DNA of 64,000 bases from Streptomyces davaonensis JCM 4913 (GTDB lineage: Bacteria > Actinomycetota > Actinomycetes > Streptomycetales > Streptomycetaceae): positions 1-64,000 of the forward strand of contig NC_020504.1 in the NCBI RefSeq assembly GCF_000349325.1, written 5' to 3'. Shown here piece by piece: positions 50,783 to 60,425 of this stretch (its first letter is position 1; every line of letters begins with the position of its first letter). The translations under genes were made by a program, and so were the position numbers. The notes under the pieces were generated by a model. It saw only the letters and a list, made by a program, of their open reading frames with translations. It was not told the origin of the DNA and did no database searches.

Positions 50783-51358
50783 CTCAGCCGCCCCTCTGCC
50801 ACCCCGAAACCGACGACAGAAGACTCGCGGCACCCACCCATCACCGCATCAACTTTGGTGCACTCTCATCCGTACGAGGTGGTGCACGATCACTTGTACG
50901 CGGACATCACCCGACTCCGGTACCAATTTTCACCGAAACTGGTCTACCTATCGGGATGCGGGACTGCACAGAGCGGGACACGACTGGCGGACGAAGCCAT
51001 CCACGTGTCCTCTGCTTTTCAGGTGAGCGGCTTTGAGCACGTGATCGGGACGCTCTGGCCGGTCCACGACAGGGTGGCAGCCAGCATGGCAGAGGCTTTT
51101 TATTCGCAAGTTCATGCCGGCCTGGCCGATCCCGCCTTCGCCATCCAGCAGACCGCTCGATGGCTTCGAAACCGCTACCCGGCAGCGCCAATACTGTGGG
51201 CCCCCATGATCCATCTCGGCATATCGCGGGGGAGCCCAAACGAGTCAAGTCCCATGGTCGAGTCTCCGGCCAGCGAAGCCATGGTTGCCTTCATACCGCA
51301 GGATCGCAGCAGGGGAACGGTGACGGGAACCGCAGTCCCCGTGGCGAATGAACGGTGA

Positions 51359-51602
51359 GATACGAGCTGGGTGATCACTTCCCGTCACCTTCCCGCGGCG
51401 AAGTCCTGGTGTGACTTTGCCACTACTTACCGTGTCGTTCCGTCTCCCTGCCTCGTCGAAGTGATCGTCACACTTCGCTCGCTCGTTGTGCCACTCGACT
51501 CTGCTGCGGGAGCCGACACCCTCACAGCCTGAGGGCTGAAGGCTGAAGGCTGAAGCAACGCCTACTGCCAGCCATGCTGTAGTCCGGAAAAGCCTGTCCT
51601 GC
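51359..51602. repeat. Intergenic region with GGCTGAA x3
   Basis: No gene in 51359-51602. GGCTGAA is repeated three times in tandem at 51534-51554. Confidence 0.6.
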
Positions 51603-51878
51603 GTGTTCTGCGTCCTGGCCCCCTTCGACGTCCTCGTGCGCGCCGCCCGTCTGTGCTGGGCCCTCGGCCTGCCGCTGCCCGCCCGCTACCGCGACCTGGA
51701 AGCGAAGATCGGCCACCGCTTCAAGCAGAGTCACAGCCTCGCGGAGGTCTACGCCGAGGCCGAGCGCCTCGAGCTCGAGGAAGGCCCGCTGGTCTGGAAC
51801 CGCGGCGACGCCGTCCGGCAGCACCTCGGCGCCGGCGCAGCCGACGACTACCTGGCCCGCGTCGCGCTGGCCGCCTGA
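51603..51878 (+). CDS. Small hypothetical protein upstream of the Mom-like gene
   Basis: 91 residues from GTG 51603, without a strong ribosome site, so it may be a truncated 5' end. Helical: L-A-P-F-D-V-L-V-R-A-A-R-L-C-W-A-L-G-L-P, R-Y-R-D-L-E-A-K-I-G-H-R-F-K, E-V-Y-A-E-A-E-R-L-E-L. It ends W-N-R-G-D-A-V-R-Q-H-L. The family is not recognised. It is 88 bases ahead of and co-directional with the Mom-like gene and probably co-transcribed. Confidence 0.5.
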   Translation: MFCVLAPFDVLVRAARLCWALGLPLPARYRDLEAKIGHRFKQSHSLAEVYAEAERLELEEGPLVWNRGDAVRQHLGAGAADDYLARVALAA

Positions 51879-51966
51879 TCCCCTTCACCCCACCGCCCGC
51901 CCAGGGGCCGCTGGCCACGCGGTCCGGCCCCTGGGACTGGCGGGCCCTGCCCACAAGGAGACCCCG

Positions 51967-52875
51967 GTGAGGTCCACTGACGCCTCGAGCTCCCGCGAGC
52001 AGCTGCCCTTCTCTATCCAGACGGAGATCCCGACCGCATCCGACTGGTGCCAAAGGTGGCAGCAGCGCACACCGTCATGGAGGCACGTCAGCGAAGGAGG
52101 CTTTGACGCCCGCCGCTACACGGTCGAGCCGCTGCCCGAGGAAGAGGCCAAGGCCTTCGTCCTCGCGCACCACTACTCCGCCTCCTACCCCTCGGCCAAG
52201 GAGCGGTTCGGCCTCTACCTCGTTGCCGGCGGAGAACGCCGGCTGTTCGGCGTAGCGGTGTTCGGCGTCCCCGTCAGTGAGGCCGTGCTCATCAAGCCGC
52301 TTCCCGAGCTGGTCCCGTACGTCGAATCCTTGGAGTGCTCGCGCTTCGTCCTGCTGGACGAATGCCCCGCAAATTCGGAGAGCTGGTTCCTCGCGCGGAC
52401 GTTCGAGGCGCTGCTCGCCAGGGGTATGCGCGGGGTGGTGTCCTTCGCCGATCCGGTGCCCCGCCGCAGTGACCGCGGGGCCCTGATCGCGGTGGGGCAC
52501 GTCGGGACGATCTATCAGGCGTCGAACGCGGCCTACTGCGGCCGGGCCACCGCCCGGACCGTGAAGCTGTTGCCGGACGGCACGGTCTTCAACTCGCGAG
52601 CGGCCCAGAAGATCCGCAGGCAGGAACAGGGCTGCGAATACGCCGCTGCACAGCTCATCCGGCTCGGTGCGCCCGTGCCGCGGGCCGGCGTCGACCCCGC
52701 GCTCTGGCTGCGGGACGCCCTTGTCGCGGTCGGCGCGAGGAACGTGAGGCACGCCGGTCCGCACCGCTTCTGCGGACGGTTGTCGCGTGTTGCCGTTTGG
52801 GTGAAGACACTATCAGGACGGAGGAGCACGTCGCCGATGAACGCCATCCAAGACGTCCTGCCTTCGACGACTTGA
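51967..52875 (+). CDS. Mom-like GNAT-fold protein, possible DNA-modification enzyme
   Basis: 302 residues from GTG 51967 with AAGGAGA upstream. Conserved-looking blocks are A-F-V-L-A-H-H-Y-S-A-S-Y-P-S-A-K (about 60-75), F-G-V-P-V-S-E-A-V, L-E-C-S-R-F-V-L-L-D-E, G-V-V-S-F-A-D-P-V-P-R-R and G-H-V-G-T-I-Y-Q-A-S-N-A-A-Y. This H-H-Y-S / R-F / S-F-A-D-P / G-x-I-Y-Q-A-x-N series matches the GNAT-fold Mom group, which in phage Mu converts adenine to a carbamoylmethyl derivative that protects DNA from restriction. Assignment is by motif only. A partial tandem copy of its N-terminal region follows at about 52868. The last 25 residues look like read-through into unrelated sequence. Confidence 0.55.
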   Translation: MRSTDASSSREQLPFSIQTEIPTASDWCQRWQQRTPSWRHVSEGGFDARRYTVEPLPEEEAKAFVLAHHYSASYPSAKERFGLYLVAGGERRLFGVAVFGVPVSEAVLIKPLPELVPYVESLECSRFVLLDECPANSESWFLARTFEALLARGMRGVVSFADPVPRRSDRGALIAVGHVGTIYQASNAAYCGRATARTVKLLPDGTVFNSRAAQKIRRQEQGCEYAAAQLIRLGAPVPRAGVDPALWLRDALVAVGARNVRHAGPHRFCGRLSRVAVWVKTLSGRRSTSPMNAIQDVLPSTT

Positions 52876-52955
52876 CCGAGATCCCGACCACTCGGACAAG
52901 TGCCAGCAGTGGCGCGGGAAGCGGCCCTCTTGGCGCCACCTCAGCGAGCGCTCGA
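52868..52955 (+). pseudogene. Remnant of a second Mom-like gene start
   Basis: This stretch repeats the sequence at about 52018-52095: GAGATCCCGACC, then TCGGAC...TGCCA...TGGC, then CGCCACCTCAGCGA. Translated with one frame change it reads C-Q-Q-W-R-G-K-R-P-S-W-R-H-L-S-E, against C-Q-R-W-Q-Q-R-T-P-S-W-R-H-V-S-E in the intact gene. Only about 30 codons survive. Confidence 0.6.
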
Positions 52956-54098
52956 TACCCTCGCCAGCACGAAAGAATGGCCTGATCAGACGCCGTTCGA
53001 TCCGCGGTATGCAGGTTCAACGCTGGCAGTAACGACCGTGCCGGGCATGCGGTGTGCGGTTGGCCGCTTGAGTGCCCTTCTTGCGGGGGTGAAGCCCAAG
53101 CTTTACCGGTTTGTGTGATCGCTGAGGTGGCTCGCTCAGGCCGTCGATGCTCTCCAAGTCTTTGTCGATCCGTTCCAGCGTGTCACCGACTTCGGCACGG
53201 CCCGGCTCATCGGCACCGAGTTGGAGGAGGCAGCTCCTGACATCCTCGACCACATCGCGGGCCTCTTTGAAACGACCCTGACGGGTCAGGGCCTGGACCA
53301 AAATGGCCTGCGCCTGGGTCATGTCGAACTGGGTTTGCCATGTATGCCTATCAATGCCCTTGTAGATCTTGATCGCATTCATTGCGGCTGTCTCGGCTGG
53401 ATCGAAGGCCCGACTGGGTCGCTCCGGATAGAAGCGCTTGTCATTGTTTCCCTGGGTCACCAAGATCTCTGCTTTAAGCCGGTAAGCTGCAGCCTGGGAG
53501 AGGCGGTTGGCCCGTCTGTCGTCAAGCCGCATACTCTCGTACAGCGTCAGCGCTTGATCGATCCTGTCGCGAGCTTCGTCGAGATCCGCCTCGAGATCCC
53601 TGACCTGTTCACTGGGTGCCGGGATCTCAGACGTAAGCACCTGCGGCAGTTGATTTGATTGCTCGCGTGCCCGCCCAAGAAACCCGGCCGCCAAGTGCCT
53701 CAGCGCATTAGCGTGATGAGGGCGGACGGCCTCGCGATATTGCTGCTCCAAGGTCTTATAATGGATATCCACAGCCTCTTCATGCAGTTTGATGCTATCG
53801 TTCCACTCCGCTTTGGCTTCATGCTGGGATCCACAGATGGACAAGGCCAGGGCATAGTGGCGCCGCCAACGACCGGGACTCCGACTGAAAAGGTCACTGT
53901 ACTTCGCACAGGCATCTTTGGCTGTGCTCAAGGCGTCATCTTTGGATCCATTCTTGCCAAGTTGCCAGGCCAAGGCCCGCAGGGCGAACGCTTGTTTACC
54001 CTTGATTTCTTCTTCTTCGGCTTCGGTGACCTTCGGCAGTCGCCGGGTCACCTTGCACGCACGCGTGGCGGCTTGCAGAGCTTCCCGGTGTCGGCCTA

Positions 54099-55205
54099 TT
54101 GATCCGAAACGGTAGATGTTCTGGGTCGTTGATCCCTGCGTGAGTGAACTGGTGGGGGACGCAAGGCAGTTGTCGCCGTCGGCTCAGGAGGCCCTTCGAC
54201 TGCGAGCGGTGGCCGCGTTGGTGGCGGGCCGGGACCGTGAGGATGTCGCGGCGGTGTTCCGGGTCTCGCTCAAGGCGGTGGACAATTGGTGGGCGAAGTG
54301 GCTGGCCGGCGGGCGCGAGGCGCTCGTGGCTCAGCCGCGTGGACGCCGGGTCGGCGAGCATCAGGTTCTCGACGCGGTCGAGCAGCAGGCGATCCGGCAG
54401 GCGGTTCTGGATCACCGCCCCTGTGACCTGGGGCTGGCCGGGCAGCTGTGGACGCGCGCGGGAGTGGGGGGCCTGATCGCGAAGCTGTACCGGGTGCGGC
54501 TGACCGAACAGGGGGTGGGCAAGTACCTGCGCCGCTGGGGCCTGTCGTTCCAGCGCCCGGACAAGCGGGCCGTCGAGCAGGACGCGGAAGCGGTCCGCGT
54601 CTGGCGGGAGGAGACCTGGCCGGCGATCCGCGCGAAGGCGAAGACCGAGGGCGGGGAGGTGCTCTTCGCCGATCAGGTCGGCATCCGTTCCGACCAGGTC
54701 ACCGGCCGCACCTGGGGTGAGCGGGGCCGCACACCGGTCGTGCACCGCACGGGCAACCGGTTCTCCGTCAACGCGATGTCCGCGATCAGCACGAAGGGCC
54801 GCATGCACTTCATGGTGTTCACCGAGACCTTCGACGCCGACGTCATGTGCCGCTTCCTGGACCGGCTCGTCGGCCACTTCGACCACAAGGTGCACCTCGT
54901 CCTGGACGGTCACTCCGCGCACCGATCCCGCAAGGTCCGCGCTTGGCTGGCCGATCATCCGGACCGGATCGAGCTGCACTTCCTGCCGTCGTACTCGCCG
55001 GAGCTGAATCCCGACGAGCTGGTCAACGCCGACCTCAAACGGAGTCTGCCCATGCACAGCCGGGCCCGCGACCAGGCCCAACTCGCCGCCGAGACCCGCA
55101 GGTTCTTCCACCGCCGCCAACGTCAGCCACATATCGTCCGCGGCTACTTCGGCGGCCCGCACGTCCGCTACATCCTCGAATAGAACCGATTGAGTTTCGG
55201 ATCAA
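54099..55205 (+). mobile_element. IS630-family element, copy 2
   Basis: 1107 bp, same ends (TTGATCCGAAAC) and length as copy 1 at 8303-9409 in inverse orientation. TA duplication at 54097-54098 and 55206-55207, inserted in an Ile (ATA) codon of the trypsin-STAND gene. Confidence 0.93.
54116..55183 (+). CDS. IS630-family transposase (copy 2)
   Basis: 355 residues, identical in sequence to the product of 8325-9392, with intact HTH and DDE residues as described there. Because the host gene runs the other way, transcription of this gene is antisense to the trypsin-STAND message. Confidence 0.93.
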   Translation: MFWVVDPCVSELVGDARQLSPSAQEALRLRAVAALVAGRDREDVAAVFRVSLKAVDNWWAKWLAGGREALVAQPRGRRVGEHQVLDAVEQQAIRQAVLDHRPCDLGLAGQLWTRAGVGGLIAKLYRVRLTEQGVGKYLRRWGLSFQRPDKRAVEQDAEAVRVWREETWPAIRAKAKTEGGEVLFADQVGIRSDQVTGRTWGERGRTPVVHRTGNRFSVNAMSAISTKGRMHFMVFTETFDADVMCRFLDRLVGHFDHKVHLVLDGHSAHRSRKVRAWLADHPDRIELHFLPSYSPELNPDELVNADLKRSLPMHSRARDQAQLAAETRRFFHRRQRQPHIVRGYFGGPHVRYILE

Positions 55206-57904
55206 TATGTCGTTGGCGGCCGTTGCGTACGTGCACAGGCCCTTGGCAAGTCGGAAAGCGTCCACTTGCGGTGGGCTCTCTTGGTACAGCTCGTCGAACA
55301 GCCGCACGGCATCCCGAGCCTGATCGTGGGCCTCCTCGAAACGACCAACTTCGTCGAGGCGATCGGCAAGATCGCTATGTGCCTCTGCCAGCCCTCGCTT
55401 GTGTTCGGGCGATGATGTCGTCTGTGCCAGTGCACGGTGGGCGTACACAGCCTCGTAGGCGATCTCGCATGCCCGGTTCCGGAAACCGGAATTGGCCAGG
55501 TACAAGGACCACCGCTGAAGAGCAGTGGCAAGTCCCACCGTTTTTTCATCGGTATGGGGCGCGTCGTCGCGTTGGTAGTAGGCAACTGCATGATCCGCTA
55601 TGGCCGTTGCTAGCTCAAGGAGGACGTCCGGACAGGACTCGTCGAGTTCCGTCAGCACCTCAGCAGCGATGGCCTGGGCTTCCCCTTTCTGCAAAATCGT
55701 GTTGAGCGCCGCCGCCAGTGAGGCCCCGATGGCCTGGGCAGTTCCGTCCTCATCATTCTTCGCCACCTTCTTCACTAGCCGAAGCAAAGGGGTGGCATGT
55801 GCGCGTAGTGCACGCTCGAGAACGCCGCGGGCCGTCTGGATGTGTGAACTCGTCCCTGGGATATCGGCACTCGTACGGTGGCTCTCCCCCTCGCTCTCCG
55901 CAGTGACCTGCAGTAGCTGCAACACGTTGAGCACCTGGTGCGACTGGTCTACCGGGCAGTACGGGATTCCCGGGCCGGCCCCTTCGACGTCGAGCAGTTG
56001 CGAAGCGAGCTCGGGAAAGGCCACGAGCATCCTGGCTCCGACGCGCTCGGCCAGGCGCAGCGGCTGGAGAGGACGCAGGTATCCCTCGCCCGTGAACTGT
56101 GTGTGCTGCCATCGGGCGAATGCGCGCCGCCGCCATTCCGGCTCGTCGGCGAGGTCGGGGACAAGCTTCAGTCGGCGGGACGCCTCTGTCTCACCCCTTC
56201 CGCCTGACTCACCCGTTCCATCTGCCGGACCAGCAGCCACGGCCATGCTCGCAATGGCGACGACACGTTCGAGAAGCACGGCGTCGTCGGGCAGCCCAGC
56301 AGATCTTGCCGCCTCCTGCCACCTCTCTCGCTCCACATCGATGGCGTAGTCGAGCAGAGCCTCCACCCGTGAGCGCAGTGCTGGAGCGGTGGAAACAACC
56401 GGGCTCTTGTCCATTTTCGCGCGCGCGTCAACCAAAGCCTGAATCAAGATCAGAAGATAGCTCTCAAAATCGCGACTTCCGAAATCCGGATCAGGAAGGG
56501 TGTCCCTGATTCCGGTGGGCACTTCGTCACCTGAGGAAGCAGCCTTTTCCTGCCCCGTCGCTTCGCCCTGTGCCTTCTGCTGATACCAGAATTCTTTCTG
56601 CTGGTACCAGATTTGGAAGGCCTCGACAGCAGCGTTGTAGACGTCCTTTCGACTACACTGGGCCAGCGTGATGAGCGGCGGAGGATCTCCGCTGTCCACA
56701 AGAGACTCATGCCGACGCCGAATTGCTTGCCACCAGGGGCCCCCACTGTGTCCCACTGCGAGAATCCGCAGCCTATTTGGGCGGTCGGATTGCCTATCTA
56801 CTTCGGCAAGGAGAGCCTCTAGTTGGCCTACATGAGCGTCGGCGTCGTCGACGACCAGCAGACGCTTCTCGTCCAAAGCGCACACCTGGGAGAAGTCAAC
56901 GCGTAGCGGGTCGACGATGCCAGCAACCCAGCCTTCAGCACCCATGACGCGGCACACTTCGCGGGCTAGGCGAGTCTTGCCGACGGCGCCACCTCCCGAC
57001 AGCAATCGCATGCGGATCTTTCTGGGCTGTCGACACCACTCGGTCAACTGATCCCGTTCACGCTTGCGTTCATCACCGCAGAAGGGCACGACGTCGTATC
57101 GGGCCTGCAGGAGATCGGCCTCCGACCACTGGCCCGGGGGAGGGAGAGGACTGTAGGGCGGCTTGAGCACCCCATGTCCAGCCCATACCGGATCGGTTAG
57201 AGCTTCGTCGGTTCTCCGAACCTGGTATTGGCGCAAACACGCCTTCGCGTCCTCATTGCCGCGCTCACCGAAGATCCACTCAACAGGAACGGCCTGGAGC
57301 CGCCCCTCAACCGACGGGCGATCCTCCGTGATCACGCCGAGCAAGTAGTCACCGCTGAACAGAGCCGCACCCGACATGCCGCCCCACAGCGACGCGGCCA
57401 CGCTTCTCACTGGAGTCCCAGTGCTGATCTGAAAATGCAAGCGCTCTGTTGGTGTTTCGGCATCGTGGGCGGTTCGACTGCCGGTCCGGGGAAGTACAAA
57501 TCCCCGGGCATCTTCGACGTTCATGTATTGCTGGGTGTCCACCATTGACGTAGGAAAGCCGAGTGCCTGCGCCGGAACCTTGTCCTCGCCCACGAGTCGA
57601 CCCAATCGAACCTCGCCGCACCCCTTTCCGCACAGGGCCAGCGGATCAAAGGCGGTCCCTTCATGAATGAGTAGTGCAAAGTCGAGAGCTTCCGGGCCGC
57701 TCTTCACTGCAACCTTAAAGGTGGAACTCTCAGCCAGGTCGTATCGTCCGTGTTTGTCGCGGCTGAACCTGAGTACCTCTGCCTCGGAACCTTCAGACTC
57801 CACGCAATGCCCGGCAGTTAGCACCAAGGTGGGCGCAAGAAGGTAGCCCGAACCGCGAGCGTTATCCAGCAAAACCGATACCAGACGCTCAGCGTCCGCG
57901 CCGA

Positions 57905-58213
57905 TCATTTTGCGCGCTGACCCTTGACGAGGGTACCGGGAGGAACATCGAGATTGAGCTTGATGCGCTGCGTGGTTGCCTTGCTTCGATCCATTCCGCC
58001 AGTGGCCTCGATAACCCAAAACCTGACGCCACCTTTGCCTCCACCCTCGACCGTCACCTGGACCGTGGCCTCAAGCTCGACACCAGACACGCCAAAGCGC
58101 AACTCTTCCTCTGCACTTTCCTGCTGCGCCGTCTCTAGTTCCGTACGAAGCGCTGAGATCATCTGGTGTAGCTGCAGTCCGTTCCGCTGCTCGCCGTCAC
58201 GTTCGTTTGTCAT
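57905..58213 (-). CDS. Trypco2-domain protein (trypsin-co-occurring domain 2)
   Basis: 102 residues from ATG 58213. The first helix (L-H-Q-M-I-S-A-L-R-T-E-L-E-T-A-Q-Q-E) leads to the domain's sheet: L-R-F-G-V-S-G-V-E-L-E-A-T-V-Q-V, then V-R-F-W-V-I-E-A, and T-T-Q-R-I-K-L-N-L near the C-terminus. This is the trypco2 pattern, known from loci where it accompanies trypsin-fused STAND proteins in NTP-dependent conflict systems; it probably binds or restrains the protease. ATGA overlaps on both sides tie it to the upstream fragment and the downstream trypsin-STAND gene. Confidence 0.88.
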   Translation of the reverse strand: MTNERDGEQRNGLQLHQMISALRTELETAQQESAEEELRFGVSGVELEATVQVTVEGGGKGGVRFWVIEATGGMDRSKATTQRIKLNLDVPPGTLVKGQRAK

Positions 58214-58500
58214 CGCGGGCTCCAATTGATGGCGTTCCGAGCGCTTCCGACCACGCACCGTTCTACGCATTCACCGAGTAACAGGGCAAAGCCCTCTCGG
58301 GCAAAGGCCGCATGGGGCTGTGCTAGATCTGTCATGAGGTAGATCCGCGCAACCGGCGACTGGGTCTTCCGCAGCCATGCACGGTCCAGCGATAGAGGCA
58401 CGCCGTACTTCACGCGACGGTTGGGCCTGCGGAAATGTTCTACTTCCCAGTCTTCACTCCGGACCGGGCACTGCAACTCGATCACGCGGTGTGCCGATGC
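58210..58500 (-). pseudogene. C-terminal fragment of the upstream conflict-operon gene
   Basis: About 95 codons remain: R-V-I-E-L-Q-C-P-V-R-S-E-D-W-E-V-E-H-F, K-Y-G-V-P-L-S-L-D-R-A-W-L-R-K, R-I-Y-L-M-T-D-L-A-Q-P-H-A-A-F, E-G-F-A-L-L-L-G-E-C. The stop overlaps the trypco2 ATG (ATGA), so it was the first gene of the operon. The layout is reminiscent of the C-terminal domain of vWA-MoxR-associated proteins (VMAP-C), which pair with such proteases, but that is tentative. The N-terminal part has been replaced by rearranged DNA near 58500. Confidence 0.5.
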
Positions 58501-59087
58501 ATTCAGTGCCGACGTAACGGGACTGCGGGCAGGACATGAACGCTGCATCCCCGGTGATCCGGTCTGCGACGACCTGTGCCTTGCGCAGCAAAGCTGTGAG
58601 GAGGATCTGCGGGCCATACGCAAGGATGGCCCGCAGCCGGAGTCCACCGAGAGCCGTCTGGATGCCCCTCGACGATGCGGGTGATGAGGGTGCATTCACC
58701 CCGACTCCGATAGTTTGTACGCCTTGGCTACCAGGTCGTCGTAGTTGGGTCGGAGTTTGACAGCGTGACCTGCGTGGCCATCGAGGAGTGCTGACCTGCT
58801 CAGCACCCTGAAGAACCTTAGACGCCATCCGCTTATCGATCAGGGGGCTGGCCTGGTCGAACAGGGTTCCTGATCGGGTGATCGCGTGAGGGCCGACGCA
58901 TGGCAGCAGGGCCTCTTGGTAGTTCGGGGGTGCGATCCCAACCGAGTACCAGGAGGCCCTGTTGCCGCAGTCTTTCGCGTCCGCGTGCGTGGAGTCCAAC
59001 TCGCTGCCACCGTCGTGTGACTGCCTCGCGCACAGGTTCGGCAACGCGGCGGACGGGCCGGACCGCACCTCGAGTTATGGCTCCGAC
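58501..59087. other. Rearranged DNA, no supported gene
   Basis: Short protein-like stretches occur on the minus strand (for example A-V-K-L-R-P-N-Y-D-D-L-V-A-K-A-Y near 58730) but are broken by stops and frame changes. The left end of the IS5-type element probably lies within 58860-58960. Confidence 0.35.
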
Positions 59088-60164
59088 ATGACGGAGGCGG
59101 AGTGGCGGGTCGTGCGGCCGTTGCTTCCGGTTCCGGCCTGGCTGGAAGGGCGAGGCGGGCGGCCGGAGGGCTATTGCCACCGCGTGATGCTCGACGCGGT
59201 GCGCTATGTCGTGGACAACGGCGTGAAGTGGGCCAACCTGCCCGCGGACTTCCCGCCGTATCGCCGCGTGCATGCCTTCGCCCGCCGCTGGCAGGTCACG
59301 GGGCTGCTCGCCGAACTCCACGACCGACTGCGCGACCGCGTCCGGGCCAAGGAAGGCCGCTCGCCGGACCCGACGGCCGCGATCGTGGACTCCCAGTCGG
59401 TGCGGGCGGCGGTGAACATCCCGCGTCCGACGTCGGGCTGGGACGGTGGGAAGAAGGTGGGCGGCCGCAAACGTCACCTGGTGGTGGACTGCCTCGGTCT
59501 GGTCCTGACCGTCGCAGTGAGTGCGGCAAGCGTCCAGGACCGCGACGCCGCAGTCCCGCTGCTTCAGCGGCTGCGAGGGCAGTACTTCTCTATCCGACTG
59601 GTGTGGGCAGACGGCGGCTATGCCGGCCGGCTCGTCGACTGGGCCCGCGAGAAGCCCCGGCTCACCCTTCAAATCGTCAAACGCACCGACGACACCGCGG
59701 GGTTCGTGGTGCTGCCGCGCAGGTGGGTGGTGGAAAGGACGCTGAGCTGGCTGATGCGCTCGCGTCGCCTGGTGCGCGACTACGAAACACTGCCGGCCAT
59801 GCACGAAGCCATGGTGCTGTGGTCGATGACCACGCTCATGAGCGGCCGCCTGGCCGGACGCCGCCCGGCCGGTTTCAGACGGCCGGCACCGGAGAGCGGT
59901 GAACACACCCGGCCGCACCTGCAGAGCCCACCCCCCACTCCACCAGGCGTTTCGCCTTCGATCGCAGTCCCTCGACCTTCGCCGGGACGGCCTCCAGTCC
60001 CAGCGCGACGGCCAGTTGCTGGCAGCGCATGCCCTCCCGGCCCGCTTCAGACTCCAGCACCGACAAGATCCGCTGGTAGTCCGGCGCGAGGGCTGTCGCC
60101 GCCATGCCCGTCTCCCGCCGGGGCACCGTCGAACCCGCCACCGTGCTTCCCGTCGGCTCCGTAA
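59088..60164 (+). CDS. IS5-family transposase
   Basis: From ATG 59088 the protein follows the IS5 pattern: M-T-E-A-E-W-R-V-V-R-P-L-L-P, Y-V-V-D-N-G-V-K-W, the first Asp in A-A-I-V-D-S-Q-S-V-R, G-G-K-K-V-G-G-R-K-R-H, the second Asp in V-W-A-D-G-G-Y-A-G, and the Glu in R-W-V-V-E-R-T-L-S-W-L. The natural C-terminus should come soon after S-M-T-T-L-M-S (about 59850). Instead the frame stays open for another 100 low-complexity codons, overlapping a truncated gene on the other strand, so the 3' end has probably been lost. The frame also extends upstream to 58962. Confidence 0.8.
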   Translation: MTEAEWRVVRPLLPVPAWLEGRGGRPEGYCHRVMLDAVRYVVDNGVKWANLPADFPPYRRVHAFARRWQVTGLLAELHDRLRDRVRAKEGRSPDPTAAIVDSQSVRAAVNIPRPTSGWDGGKKVGGRKRHLVVDCLGLVLTVAVSAASVQDRDAAVPLLQRLRGQYFSIRLVWADGGYAGRLVDWAREKPRLTLQIVKRTDDTAGFVVLPRRWVVERTLSWLMRSRRLVRDYETLPAMHEAMVLWSMTTLMSGRLAGRRPAGFRRPAPESGEHTRPHLQSPPPTPPGVSPSIAVPRPSPGRPPVPARRPVAGSACPPGPLQTPAPTRSAGSPARGLSPPCPSPAGAPSNPPPCFPSAP

Positions 60165-60425
60165 TCGCGGAAGGCGGCCCGGCCCAGTACCTCGGTCACT
60201 GTCACCCGGGCGTCCACCAGCCGCTGAAGCACACCTTCCGCCTCACCGAGCGCGGCCTGCACCCGCTCGGCCTCCTCCCTCAGCCGCGCAATGTCTTCCC
60301 GGACCCTCTTCTCCCTGGCCTCCAGCAGACCGAGCACCGACGTCACCAACGACCCCCACGAGCCAGACGAGCGGACCAACCACGCCCATCCCTCCCGCCA
60401 CCAACGAGAGTTCATGCCCACCCAC
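59930..60425 (-). pseudogene. Truncated, frameshifted coiled-coil/HTH protein
   Basis: The minus strand starts with a coiled coil (E-A-R-E-K-R-V-R-E-D-I-A-R-L-R-E-E-A-E-R-V). After a frame change near 60150 it gives A-L-A-P-D-Y-Q-R-I-L-S-V-L and L-A-V-A-L-G-L-E-A-V-P-A-K-V-E-G-L-R-S-K-A-K-R-L-V. The second part resembles a small winged-helix-like domain common in Streptomyces proteins found beside transposons. It is cut by the IS5-type element near 59930. Confidence 0.55.

Larger units (their letters stand above)
48542..50906 (-). mobile_element. IS21-family element
   Basis: 2365 bp. Left end TGTCCTCGTAC...GTGCACCACC, right end (reverse complement) TGTCCGCGTAC...GTGCACCACC, with a second internal GTGCACCA repeat on each side as in IS21. 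Flanked by a perfect 5-bp duplication TCACC (48537-48541 and 50907-50911), proving a simple insertion into the CHAT gene. Confidence 0.92.
48451..51358 (+). pseudogene. CHAT-domain (caspase-like) protein, interrupted by IS21 and 5'-truncated by IS3
   Basis: Two plus-strand pieces, 48451-48541 and 50907-51358, join in frame once the IS21 element and one 5-bp duplication are removed. Piece 1 reads F-A-C-H-S-L-T-E-L-D-H-P, L-L-L-S-D-G-R-L-A-V-R-E-I-T. Piece 2 reads R-L-R-Y-Q-F-S-P-K-L-V-Y-L-S-G-C-G-T-A-Q, L-A-D-E-A-I-H-V-S-S-A-F-Q, H-V-I-G-T-L-W-P-V-H-D-R and W-A-P-M-I-H-L-G. The catalytic His (H-F-A-C-H-like) and Cys (L-S-G-C-G-T-A) of a CHAT protease are both recognisable. Everything N-terminal, where TPR or other sensor domains usually lie, has been removed at the IS3 junction. 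Confidence 0.85.
53017..57908 (-). pseudogene. Trypsin-like protease / STAND NTPase / TPR protein, split by IS630
   Basis: Start ATG 57908, overlapping the trypco2 stop (ATGA). The trypsin domain covers about 1-215: His34 in L-T-A-G-H-C, Asp76 in A-L-D-F-A-L-L, Ser179 in W-G-G-M-S-G-A-A. The NTPase begins near 280 with Walker A S-G-G-G-A-V-G-K-T (Lys311) and Walker B R-L-L-V-V-D-D-A-D. A helical arm and TPR repeats make up the rest. IS630 copy 2 sits at 54099-55205. Removing it and one TA gives ...A-A-N-D-I-G-R-H-R-E-A-L-Q-A-A-T-R..., continuous through the TPRs to the stop at 53017, a 1260-residue product. As it stands the protein is cut off mid-TPR and carries some 47 foreign residues. Confidence 0.88.

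Noticed and set aside
49799..51358. Long plus-strand frame starting inside istA and ending in the CHAT domain
   Set aside because: The first two thirds is antisense to istA; only the part after the IS21 end (50907) is CHAT sequence.
52985..53020. Third copy of the 35-bp repeat
   Set aside because: Only two short blocks match (CCGTTCGAT and GCAGGTTC); could be chance.
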